In this document: one piece after another, positions 7,855 through 16,594 of the stretch | How the letters are laid out: the number at the start of each line of letters is the position of its first letter | Position numbering within the stretch: position 1 is the first letter of the stretch | Source: UBA60 sp964587885 | GTDB lineage: Archaea; Thermoplasmatota; Poseidoniia; Poseidoniales; Poseidoniaceae | Length of the DNA stretch: 64,000 bases | Direction: 5' to 3' | NCBI GenBank assembly: GCA_964587885.1 | Contig: CAZPME010000003.1 | Span: forward strand, 1-64,000 | Notes under the pieces: model-generated | Told to the model about the DNA's origin: nothing | Databases searched by the model: none | The model's input: the letters and a program-made list of their open reading frames with translations, nothing else | Made by a program: the position numbers and the translations under genes

Positions 7855-9056
7855 TCAATCACCTCTGCTTCTGGAATCATTTCAAGATTCTCGACACTAG
7901 ATTCAAGCGATGCAAGTGCTGCCTCTTCAATCGCTTCTCTTTCTTCTGCAGCCTTGGCTTCAGCGGCTCGTTTAGCAATAACTTCAAGTTTAGCTGTGAA
8001 TTGTTCCTGACCACCAACTTCTAGGCCCATTCTTTCCAATAATTCGGAGCGGTTTTTCTCACAAATCGCCATAACCGCTTCAAAGGTTTTGAGGGAAGGG
8101 TGCTTATCACGAATATGAATCGTCCCTTCGGGCACCTCTTCTTGCCATATCTCGACCGCCCCAATATGTGTAAGATGAAGGCTTGAAACTAAAGCAATGA
8201 CCCAGGCTTGCTCTTCAATATCATCTCTTTCCTCTGTATATTCCTCGGCTATTTTCTTGCCTATTTGAATCTGGATATCACTTAAGGGAAAAGGTGTTTT
8301 TCCTGCTTTTCCACTTTTGGTAACATGCGCACGTAGGGCATCCCAACAGATTCGCAAATCGGATTCTAAGTCATCATCATGCATCTTACTTCCAACAGTT
8401 GAAATCGCTTCTTTTACTGCTGCTGCATGTTTAATGCGGTTTTCTTCTCGAAGACGAAATTCTTCTGCCTCTACACAGGCTTCCCTAAGAGCCCCTAGTA
8501 ATTCACCAAGGGTAACTGGGCGGCCTTCATCCCGTCGTACTCTCTCTTGGAATAATCCTGGTAAAGTGGAGTCAGCATCGCCGGCGATAACATTGGTCGT
8601 AAAGGCGAATCCGGCATCGTCATATTCCATCTCCCAACCGTCAATTGGCATGTAATCAAAATCTTCATCATCGCCACTTAGCATGCGATCATATAGATTC
8701 TCAGCTTGGTGTCTTAGAACTGCCCAAGCAAGGCGAATAAGGCGCCCGCATGATGGCAGATCAATAGTATTCCCTTCCTTACGAATGCGCTCACCAAACA
8801 ATCGAACAAAATGTTCTAAGTCGATTGACCAAGGGTCCATATCCTCGCTACGAACCAATTCAAAGACAATCGCTACTGAACGGTCAAAGGGATCCTTCAA
8901 AGATTGATATTCAGCTTGATCAAGATGAGCTAATTCAACAATTCGATCAGCATATGTTGCCGCAGCATCAGCAGTATCGCCGCCTTGAGCAAGTAATTGA
9001 TTGATTACATCTTGGCGTAAAAACCACCTATCAAGGCTCATTTTACCAATCGCCAT
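7851..9056 (-). CDS. scpA: Segregation and condensation protein A (kleisin)
   Basis: Kleisin that bridges SMC heads and binds ScpB. Residues about 55-120 carry the ScpA N-terminal pattern (DPFDRSVAIVFELVRSEDMDPWSIDLEHF), and the C-terminal part before residue 345 is a predicted winged helix. At 401 residues it is longer than most bacterial ScpA (about 250): there is an acidic middle and an Ala/Glu-rich helical tail. ATG 9056 has GGTGGAG upstream; ATG at 9041 is an alternative. Lies 12 bp after smc and overlaps scpB. Confidence 0.88.
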   Translation of the reverse strand: MAIGKMSLDRWFLRQDVINQLLAQGGDTADAAATYADRIVELAHLDQAEYQSLKDPFDRSVAIVFELVRSEDMDPWSIDLEHFVRLFGERIRKEGNTIDLPSCGRLIRLAWAVLRHQAENLYDRMLSGDDEDFDYMPIDGWEMEYDDAGFAFTTNVIAGDADSTLPGLFQERVRRDEGRPVTLGELLGALREACVEAEEFRLREENRIKHAAAVKEAISTVGSKMHDDDLESDLRICWDALRAHVTKSGKAGKTPFPLSDIQIQIGKKIAEEYTEERDDIEEQAWVIALVSSLHLTHIGAVEIWQEEVPEGTIHIRDKHPSLKTFEAVMAICEKNRSELLERMGLEVGGQEQFTAKLEVIAKRAAEAKAAEEREAIEEAALASLESSVENLEMIPEAEVIE

Positions 9057-9068
9057 TTCTCCACCCCG

Positions 9069-12000
9069 TTACTCGACTGTTTCTTGTATTGATTCAGCAT
9101 TATCCTCTTCAATTATCTCTGAATCTGAATCTGCGAGAGTTTCCTTGTGAGCAGTTTGCTCTAACTCAATATCCTCACTCAATTCGTCAGCTCGGTCTCG
9201 CAGACTGTGCATTCCTTCACCAGCAGATACATCTCTTTCCAAGCCATCACTTTCTGTATCGGGCTGTTCTGAAAGTTCTTGTAGTTCGCCGCCAAGAGAA
9301 TCTGGAGTTGGTAATTCCTCTGGAATTCGTTCCATTTCATCTGGATTTGGCAATTCTCCGAGACGGGTTTGCAAATCTTTGCGTTCCTTTTCCTCTCGTC
9401 CCTCATTGAGTTCGGCAAGTGCAGCTGCACCTAATTCAATAGCCTTTTCACGATTGAAATTAGTTATGCGGCGACTACAACCATCACCTGCATGGGTTAT
9501 TCCAATATGGTGATCGGCCATTTGTAAACTAACCTTGCGGAGAGTAACTTGGATAAATTGAGCTTGCTTGCTACGTCGAGAACACATTGCTGCGATTAAT
9601 TCAGAGTTTATTGGATCGAGGTTTTGGTCGACTTCGTCGAAATAATAGAATGGACTCGGGTCGTAATCTTGAATAGCAAAGATGAGGGCCAATGAAGCTA
9701 CAGATTTCTCACCACCAGATAGTTGCTCAAGTTTTACCTTGCTAGATTTACCAGGTGGTTGGGCCCACATCGAAAGACCACCTTTGAATGGCTCATCCGG
9801 ATTCTCCAAGAATAATTCGCCTCGGCCGCCGGATAATTCCTCGTAAACCGTCCTAAAGTTCCTGTCGACCTCTTTGAGTACTGCCAATAGTCGGCGCTTA
9901 CGTTGCTTCTCTAAGCGTTCAGCGATGGCCAACAATTCCTTGCGCCGCTGAGATAGTTGCTTATTGTCTCCTTTTAGAGCGCTTACTCGCTCTAATGTGA
10001 CGTCGTACTTCGCAATTGCCAGCATGTTGACTGGCCCGATTGCATCGACACGACGCTGCAATTGGTTGACTGTTTTCTCTGCTTCACCGACAGGTGGCAA
10101 ATTAGCATCAGCAACTTGAGGTTCAACCGACAAATCATCCATTTCAGCATTCAATTCGGCTAGCCCTTCACGCTTCTGCTGAATACTAAGAGTCAATTCA
10201 TTTGCACGGTTAGTCAAAGTCTCTGCATTTGCGGCATGTTGTTGGAGAGTGGCACGCAATCCAGCCCTCTCCTCGGTAACTTTAATCCTCTCATTATCGA
10301 GTTCTTTGTGTTCTTCAGCAACTTGAGCATGGGTCGAAGAAACTGTAGATAGTTCCCCTTTTAGAGTGATTATTTCTTGCCCTAATTCTTGGATTCGAGA
10401 TAAGCGCTCTTGGTTCTCTTGGGCGAGGCGTTCACGTCGTGTCACGATTTCGGAAACTCTATCGGCATAGATGTCACCATGCCCTTCACCACTAGAAAGT
10501 GTCCCATCTGCTTGTGCTTTTTGCGACTCCGCATTCACTCTCAATTCTTGAGCATCGCGTAACATTTTCTGCAAATGCTCAGGGCTCGCTTCTTGAAGGG
10601 CCTTGCTAGCTTCATCTCGATTCTCGGTTGCTTGCTCAAGTGCAAGTACCGCGATAGCGAGGCCATCTTCGCGGGCTTTCAATCCTTTTTCTGCGGCGGC
10701 CAATTGTTTTGTAACTTCGGCAACTACGCCTTTAGACTTGGATAACCGTTCCTCGGCTAATCGCAGTTCCTCGCGCCATTGCCTTAGTTTAAGAGAAGTA
10801 TCATCATTGGTTAGGGCATTAATTTGTTCCCGCAATAATAGTTGCTGGTTACGGCATTCAGCCAATGCCCCATTTGCGGTTTCCGATAACATGCGAAGGT
10901 GTTCAACTTCAGCCTGTAATTTCTCAACCTCACTGGCTCCTGCTAACTGGCCACCAAAGCCAGTCTTGATTTTCATCGGTGCACCACCTTGCATTGCTCC
11001 ACCTCGCTCGGTAACATCGCCTCGCAAAGTTACGAGACGAACGCCGCCCATATTTCGGCGAGCGGTAGCGAGATCGTTGACCACCAATGTGTCTCGCAAT
11101 ACATAACGGACTGCAGATTCGACACGCGGGTCATAATCGAGCAATTCCCATGCAAATCCGATGACGCCAGATTCTCTGGCAACCATTACTGAACGCCCTG
11201 CCGGCCTAGAGGTCTGAAGTTTGTTTAATGGCAAAAACATGGCTCGGCCGACTTTGTTTTCTCTCAACCATTGCATACATTGGCTGGCAACTGCATCACT
11301 TTCAACCACAATTCCTGACATCCCCCCTGCACCAATTGCAGTTGCTAATGCCAATTCATGGACTGAATCTTTTGGTTGGCATAATTCACTTATGGTACCA
11401 ATTATTCCCTTGATTTGTCCACCGTCTCGCTGTTGCAGTAACTGCTGCACTGCAGCAACCATTCCCGAGCGACCGCCGGCATGGCTCTCCAATTCAGTAC
11501 GCTTTACGACAAGTTGACGTCCAGCCTCACGGAATTTATTTTCCAATATTTCCGATTCTTCAGTCAATTTCTTCTCACTATTCTGGAGGGTGGTAAGTTT
11601 TGCGCCAAGTTTTGCTCGGTCGACATCGGGGTCACATTCACCTAGATCCTCACCTTCAAGTTTCAAGTCATCTACAGATAGTTGGAATTCAGCACATTGC
11701 TCCTCTGATCCAGATAATCTTTGAGCAGTCATCTCCACATGTTGTGCTGCTCGATCACGGTCAAGTTGAGCCTTAGCTAATCCTTCATTAGAAGTGGATA
11801 CTACTTCGCCCGCCTTGCCTAGAGCGCGAGTTAATTCATGTGTCCGCTTATCGCCAGCAAGCAAAGCATCGCGCGCTTCCTTTTCGGCTGCTTCAGCAGC
11901 TAACAAACCTTCTTCAGCAGATTTCTTTGATGCTTTCGCTGATTCAAATTTTGCAGCGTGGTTAGATTGAGCGTCCTTGGCTTCCTCTTCTTCTGATGTT

Positions 12001-13016
12001 AACAATTCAATATCTTCGTTCACATCTGCAATCATGCTTTCGGAATCGGTAATTTGATCGCCACGGCGGTCAATTTCACGATGCAATTGATTGATTCTCT
12101 CCATCAGTTCGGCCGCATCGTCACCGAGTACCTCAGTAATTTGACGTTCAAGTTCAGCAACACGGTCATCAAGAGCAAGCAGTTCCTTTTCGCCACCTTT
12201 TACGACATTTCGCAATTCACTTGCTTCGTCATTGTAGCGAATCTGTTCATCGCTTAGGAATAAGATCTCGTCGAATCGCGAACGGTGCTTGGATTGTAGC
12301 AAGACAATTCTAGCTGCAACTAATTCCTCAACCAAATCCTTCGCCTTCAAAGCCTGTTCCCTTTCCTTTTTTAGGTCTCCAAGTTGGTCGCTCAATTCCG
12401 TCTGCAAAATTGTAATTCTCTCTATGAATTCATCGACTTTGTCTCTCTGGCTATTGGCCCGACGAATTTCATCATCATAGGCGGTTACTCCCGCGACTTT
12501 ATCGAGTACTTTGCGACGATTGCGAGGAGTCATTTTTGTCAAATTGGTAACGTCCCCTTGCAGGACAATATTGTATCCATCAGCGCTGGCATTAGCTTCT
12601 GCTAATAATAATCGGAAATGATTGCGACTACTTTCCTCGCCATTTAATCGATAGGTAGAAACAGTATTTCCAGATTTTGTTAATCGGACTTCGCGAATAA
12701 ATCTAACTTCGTCACTATCAACGCTCATTCTACGGCGTCCGCCTTCACCAGATTCGTTAGCGAAAACTAACGTGACAAGGCACTTTCTAGCAGCTTTTCC
12801 ACTACCGCCACCATTGAAAATTAAATCGCCAACATTGTCTGCCCTGATGTTTTTATTTGACTTGGTACCGAGAACGAATTGAATCGCATCACCGATATTT
12901 GATTTGCCAGAGCCGTTCGGCCCGGTGATGGCCGTGAAACCCCGAACTAACGGAATTGTGACCTCCCCTTTGAACGACTTGAAATTTTCAAGTTCAACAC
13001 TCTTTAGATATAACAT
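9069..13016 (-). CDS. smc: Chromosome segregation protein SMC
   Basis: Condensin ATPase of about 1315 residues. N-terminal head: Walker A GPNGSGKSN near residue 33. Long coiled coils flank a hinge at roughly 520-680, with Gly-rich motifs such as TAIGAGGMSGIVVES. C-terminal head: signature LSGGEKSVASLALIF and Walker B FYYFDEVDQNLD. Beyond the head an acidic, apparently disordered tail of about 120 residues (rich in Glu, Asp, Ser) makes it longer than the usual ~1180. The start chosen is MLYLKSVELENFKSFKG at 13016; an upstream codon at 13034 adds only six residues. First gene of smc-scpA-scpB. Confidence 0.96.
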   Translation of the reverse strand: MLYLKSVELENFKSFKGEVTIPLVRGFTAITGPNGSGKSNIGDAIQFVLGTKSNKNIRADNVGDLIFNGGGSGKAARKCLVTLVFANESGEGGRRRMSVDSDEVRFIREVRLTKSGNTVSTYRLNGEESSRNHFRLLLAEANASADGYNIVLQGDVTNLTKMTPRNRRKVLDKVAGVTAYDDEIRRANSQRDKVDEFIERITILQTELSDQLGDLKKEREQALKAKDLVEELVAARIVLLQSKHRSRFDEILFLSDEQIRYNDEASELRNVVKGGEKELLALDDRVAELERQITEVLGDDAAELMERINQLHREIDRRGDQITDSESMIADVNEDIELLTSEEEEAKDAQSNHAAKFESAKASKKSAEEGLLAAEAAEKEARDALLAGDKRTHELTRALGKAGEVVSTSNEGLAKAQLDRDRAAQHVEMTAQRLSGSEEQCAEFQLSVDDLKLEGEDLGECDPDVDRAKLGAKLTTLQNSEKKLTEESEILENKFREAGRQLVVKRTELESHAGGRSGMVAAVQQLLQQRDGGQIKGIIGTISELCQPKDSVHELALATAIGAGGMSGIVVESDAVASQCMQWLRENKVGRAMFLPLNKLQTSRPAGRSVMVARESGVIGFAWELLDYDPRVESAVRYVLRDTLVVNDLATARRNMGGVRLVTLRGDVTERGGAMQGGAPMKIKTGFGGQLAGASEVEKLQAEVEHLRMLSETANGALAECRNQQLLLREQINALTNDDTSLKLRQWREELRLAEERLSKSKGVVAEVTKQLAAAEKGLKAREDGLAIAVLALEQATENRDEASKALQEASPEHLQKMLRDAQELRVNAESQKAQADGTLSSGEGHGDIYADRVSEIVTRRERLAQENQERLSRIQELGQEIITLKGELSTVSSTHAQVAEEHKELDNERIKVTEERAGLRATLQQHAANAETLTNRANELTLSIQQKREGLAELNAEMDDLSVEPQVADANLPPVGEAEKTVNQLQRRVDAIGPVNMLAIAKYDVTLERVSALKGDNKQLSQRRKELLAIAERLEKQRKRRLLAVLKEVDRNFRTVYEELSGGRGELFLENPDEPFKGGLSMWAQPPGKSSKVKLEQLSGGEKSVASLALIFAIQDYDPSPFYYFDEVDQNLDPINSELIAAMCSRRSKQAQFIQVTLRKVSLQMADHHIGITHAGDGCSRRITNFNREKAIELGAAALAELNEGREEKERKDLQTRLGELPNPDEMERIPEELPTPDSLGGELQELSEQPDTESDGLERDVSAGEGMHSLRDRADELSEDIELEQTAHKETLADSDSEIIEEDNAESIQETVE

Positions 13017-13094
13017 CCCATTCCCCTCTCGCATCAGTTATACTGACGTTATTCCCTCAGCGATACGCACAGGTAATAAGCAATACGTTGAGCA

Positions 13095-13110
13095 ACGAAT
13101 AAAAAATAAC
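13095..13110 (-). promoter_or_regulatory. Possible promoter element of the smc operon
   Basis: An A/T-rich stretch, reading GTTATTTTTTATTC on the minus strand, sits in the 138 bp gap upstream of smc, about 80 bp before its ATG. It is the most TATA-like sequence there. A second weaker candidate (AGTATAAC) lies about 25 bp before the ATG. Which one is used cannot be told from sequence. Confidence 0.3.
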
Positions 13111-13154
13111 GATTTTCGTACTACTAAATCACAGCCGCGAGACTACAAAATGCA

Positions 13155-13967
13155 TTATTTGGTGCAGATTCCACAACCTTCTCCATTGCAGTAATGGCAA
13201 GGCTTTTCTAACGCATCGGCATTTCTGTCAGCAAGGGCTCGGTCAAATGAATCCTCAAAATGATCGATGCCCATGTGGCTGCGCAATTCACCAACAGTAC
13301 GGAATCGGTCAGCGCCCCGGGTGCTAGCATCACGGCCGAACACATTTTGCATTGGACGATTGAACAATGCTTCTTGAACATTCATTTCACCTTCAGTGGC
13401 AATAGTAACGCGCTCTTCCTTCCAAACATCATACTCAGCACGACCTTTTTTGTATGATTGTAACCCTACAACTGCAAAGATACCATGGAACATTGCATTT
13501 GGCAATGGTGCCCCAACAACCATTGCCCAATCCATCATCTCACCATTTGGAGAGAGGAGGCCAGCCCAGTCAGCGATTATCACGACAAAAAATGTGACTC
13601 CAATTACCATTTTTGCTTTGGCGAAACGAGTTGATTTTACCGGTTTATCTTCTGGAGACATAAACTTCCTAAACTGCAATATCAATACGAGAAGGCCGAT
13701 TATGATCGGAACCAAATCTTGCGAAGCGAAGCCTAAATTATCAACGCACGGGCTCTTTCCATCATCTTCAAAATCATTGGCAATAGTGCGTTCATCACAT
13801 TCTCCAGCCAGTACTTTCGACCAGATATACTTCATTTGCGTGCCTTCGTGGGAATAAAATCCTGATGTTGCATTAACATATGGCAAGGCAATCATGCCGA
13901 GGCAGAGTACCATCACCACTAGCCTCAACGCCTTGGCCATGTGCAGATATGAATGCTGAGTCTTCAT
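13155..13967 (-). CDS. Membrane protein with C-terminal CxxC-type zinc motif
   Basis: Unrecognised protein of 270 residues from the ATG at 13967. A hydrophobic N-terminal segment (ALRLVVMVLCLGMIALPYVNA) is a signal peptide or first helix, followed by an extracellular loop with two Cys (GECDERT.., SPCVDN), then hydrophobic segments LVPIIIGLLVLILQF, VIGVTFFVVIIADWAG and a weaker one near PNAMFHGIFAVVGL. The cytoplasmic C-terminus ends in CHYCNGEGCGICTK, a CxxCxGxGCxxC zinc knuckle like half of a DnaJ zinc finger. Divergent from nadB with 67 bp between starts. Upstream in-frame codons would run into nadB and were rejected. Confidence 0.6.
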   Translation of the reverse strand: MKTQHSYLHMAKALRLVVMVLCLGMIALPYVNATSGFYSHEGTQMKYIWSKVLAGECDERTIANDFEDDGKSPCVDNLGFASQDLVPIIIGLLVLILQFRKFMSPEDKPVKSTRFAKAKMVIGVTFFVVIIADWAGLLSPNGEMMDWAMVVGAPLPNAMFHGIFAVVGLQSYKKGRAEYDVWKEERVTIATEGEMNVQEALFNRPMQNVFGRDASTRGADRFRTVGELRSHMGIDHFEDSFDRALADRNADALEKPCHYCNGEGCGICTK

Positions 13968-14034
13968 AGTGATATTGGTGGATGGTCTTGGGAGAAGATT
14001 GAACATGGCACCATCATACGGCAATTCGAGCAAT

Positions 14035-15636
14035 ATGCCGAAGGTCGTAATTGTTGGCTCAGGGATTGCTGGATTATTCGCCGCTCTCAAATGTGCTGAT
14101 GCTGAGTGGCAAGTGAAAATCTTGACCAAAAGTGACCCTACCGAATCCTCTACAAATTGGGCTCAGGGTGGTATTGCAGGAATTTTAGACAAAACTAATG
14201 GGCTAGAAATGGAATCACACGTAGCCGATACTCTCGCCTCTGGTGCAGGTCATTGTAACCCAGTTGTGGTTCGGACGGTGGTAGAAGAGTCTGGCGATCG
14301 CATTCGTGATTTACTTGACTATGGGGTAAATTTTGATCGTGGTGAAGACGGACAGTTTGACCTCGCCAAAGAAGGCGGGCATTCAATAAATCGGATTTTA
14401 CATTCAAAAGATGCAACGGGTGCCGAAATTGAACGGGCATTGCTGACTGCGGTAATTGCAAATCCCTTAATTTCCCTCCACCCCAATCGGTTGGTAGTTG
14501 ATTTAATCTTACGAGAATACAAATCCGTCAACCGTGATATCGCTGGAATGTGGTGCTTGGATTTAGATAACGAACGGATGGAGACTATTGAAGCAGATGC
14601 AATAATCCTCGCCACAGGTGGTGCTGGACAATTATACCAACACACTACAAATCCATCGGTAGCGACTGCGGATGGAACCGCGATGTCGATTCGTGCTGGA
14701 GCTGCTACCAAAGACATGGCTTTCATTCAATTTCATCCGACTGCACTGGCCGTTAGTGGTGATCGCCCATTTCTAATCACTGAGGCCTTAAGAGGTCATG
14801 GAGCAGTATTGCTGACCCATTCTGAATATCGAAAGTGGAAGGAAAATGGTGGCGACATTTCCACATATTCATTCACCGCCAAATATAGCCCCCTAGCAAG
14901 TCTAGCAACTCGTGACATCGTCGCACGGGCAATTGACCAAGAGATGAAACGCAGTGGGGATGAAAATGTCTATCTCGTTACTGAGCATTTGGACCTTGAC
15001 GAGTTACAGAACCGATTTCCAACAATCGCTTCTAGATTAGCACGACATGGAATAATATTGGGACGTGACCCCTTACCAGTTGCACCTGCTGCACACTACT
15101 TTGTTGGCGGCCTCAAAGTAGACTCGGTGGGCAGGGTTCTTCAGGCAGGAAATGAACGGATAATGCAAGGCTTATTTGCAATCGGTGAAGTTGCATGTAC
15201 TGGGATGCATGGGGCAAATAGGCTCGCATCAAATAGTCTGCTTGAGGCTGTAGTTTTTGCCTATAGAGCCGCAGACTGGATTACTTCAAATGCTCCAATT
15301 CCTAATTCTAAAACCGAATCAATGGAGTTGCCACCTTGGCGTTCAGAAAATCTTGGTAATCTAATAGAGCACAATCCCTTGCGTCAAGATTGCGCTGCCT
15401 TACAAGCGACAATGACGCATGATGTGGGATTGGTCAAAAATAATGCTCGCCTTGAACGAGCAGCGCGGCGATTAGAATTATTGGCTGATGAGGTAGACCG
15501 AATTTGGCAAACTTGTAGGCCGACCCGCTCATTGGTTGAATTACGCAACATGATATTGGTGGCAAAAAAAGTGTGCTCATCTAGTCGGGAAATGACTGAA
15601 AACATGGGCTTACACTATAATTCAGACCTTGAATAA
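14035..15636 (+). CDS. nadB: L-aspartate oxidase
   Basis: FAD enzyme that oxidises L-aspartate to iminoaspartate, the first step of de novo NAD synthesis. The N-terminal FAD motif GSGIAGLFAALKCA follows MPKVVIV, which fixes the start at ATG 14035 instead of 13969 or 14005. Family motifs: STNWAQGGIAG, FHPTAL, EALRGHGAVLL, PAAHYFVGGLKVD and GMHGANRLASNSLLEAVVFA. Length of 533 residues is typical. The quinolinate synthase and nadC partners are not in the window. Fumarate reductase flavoproteins are related, but the C-terminal helical region and motifs favour NadB. Confidence 0.93.
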   Translation: MPKVVIVGSGIAGLFAALKCADAEWQVKILTKSDPTESSTNWAQGGIAGILDKTNGLEMESHVADTLASGAGHCNPVVVRTVVEESGDRIRDLLDYGVNFDRGEDGQFDLAKEGGHSINRILHSKDATGAEIERALLTAVIANPLISLHPNRLVVDLILREYKSVNRDIAGMWCLDLDNERMETIEADAIILATGGAGQLYQHTTNPSVATADGTAMSIRAGAATKDMAFIQFHPTALAVSGDRPFLITEALRGHGAVLLTHSEYRKWKENGGDISTYSFTAKYSPLASLATRDIVARAIDQEMKRSGDENVYLVTEHLDLDELQNRFPTIASRLARHGIILGRDPLPVAPAAHYFVGGLKVDSVGRVLQAGNERIMQGLFAIGEVACTGMHGANRLASNSLLEAVVFAYRAADWITSNAPIPNSKTESMELPPWRSENLGNLIEHNPLRQDCAALQATMTHDVGLVKNNARLERAARRLELLADEVDRIWQTCRPTRSLVELRNMILVAKKVCSSSREMTENMGLHYNSDLE

Positions 15637-16593
15637 TTATCTTGACAAGGAATTTTCAATCCCCTTGATTAGAGTCACTAATTGGGAATTTAATGGACAT
15701 GGAATTCCTACTTTCTCGGCAATTTTGAGGATTTCACCATTGATTGCGTCTATTTCAGTTATCACACCGCGTTTAATATCTTGCAACATACTGCATTCAT
15801 TTGCCGCCGTTGATTGTAGTACCGTATCCAATCGATCAATCAAATCTTCATCTCTGGCCAATGCAATTCCTATTGCACGCCCTATAGCAGCGGCTTCAAG
15901 CATGGTTGAGATGGCTTGTTCATGTAATTCTTGGATTGAAAATAGAGATCCATTTGTAACTCCACAAATCGCGGCAATAGGATTTATCGCACAATTAAGC
16001 AGAAGTTTGCTCCACAATTCGGATTCAATGCTCTCAGAAATACGCGGATTTAGAGAAGATTTTTGCAGCATATCAAACACCGCCTCAAATCGTGGTTCTG
16101 AAGTAGAAATACCTGAACTGAGGGGGCCAATTACAATCTCTCCCTCTCCTGCCCATCTAGTAATTCCTGTCGAAACTCTAGTTGCACCATGAGTGGTTAA
16201 GGCACCTAATGTGCGATGCCGTCCACAAACTTCAGCAAGTTGATGTTCGTTGGAAATGCCATTTTGTAACGATAATACAACTCCTTCACTCGACAATAAA
16301 CGAGCGGCAATTGGTGCAATTTCAATAGTTGCACTCGCCTTGGTACAAACCATTACCACATCGGTCGAGTTCAACCATTCATTAGGTATTTCAGCATTAT
16401 TTTGGACTGCTATCCAACGTGTGGGGTCAACTATTACATCACCCACAGGGGTTTGTAATTGCAAGCCTAGAGCCATTAGAGCAAGTGCAGAATCGCCTTT
16501 ACTGCAAAGTAACAATTCTGTATCGGTAGAAGTTGCAATTTGTGCAGCGACAAGTGAACCGATTGAACCAGCCCCAATAATGGCGCACTTCAT
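15637..16593 (-). CDS. panE: Ketopantoate reductase family protein (PanE/ApbA)
   Basis: NAD(P)-dependent reductase of 318 residues. The Rossmann motif GAGSIGSLVA starts at residue 7; TKASAT after the second beta-strand, LQNGISNE and the C-terminal LWSKLLLNCAINPIAAI segment (with the catalytic Lys) are PanE/ApbA hallmarks. It would reduce 2-dehydropantoate to pantoate for CoA synthesis; some homologues reduce other 2-keto acids, so the substrate is inferred. ATG 16593 lies 1 bp beyond the stop of the upstream S2P-like gene; longer in-frame starts lie within that gene. Abuts nadB tail to tail. Confidence 0.85.
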   Translation of the reverse strand: MKCAIIGAGSIGSLVAAQIATSTDTELLLCSKGDSALALMALGLQLQTPVGDVIVDPTRWIAVQNNAEIPNEWLNSTDVVMVCTKASATIEIAPIAARLLSSEGVVLSLQNGISNEHQLAEVCGRHRTLGALTTHGATRVSTGITRWAGEGEIVIGPLSSGISTSEPRFEAVFDMLQKSSLNPRISESIESELWSKLLLNCAINPIAAICGVTNGSLFSIQELHEQAISTMLEAAAIGRAIGIALARDEDLIDRLDTVLQSTAANECSMLQDIKRGVITEIDAINGEILKIAEKVGIPCPLNSQLVTLIKGIENSLSR

Positions 16594-16594
16594 A

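Noticed and set aside
13969..14034. Upstream start for nadB at 13969
   Set aside because: It would overlap the start of the divergent membrane protein gene, and the added residues do not match the family; ATG 14035 begins the FAD motif region.
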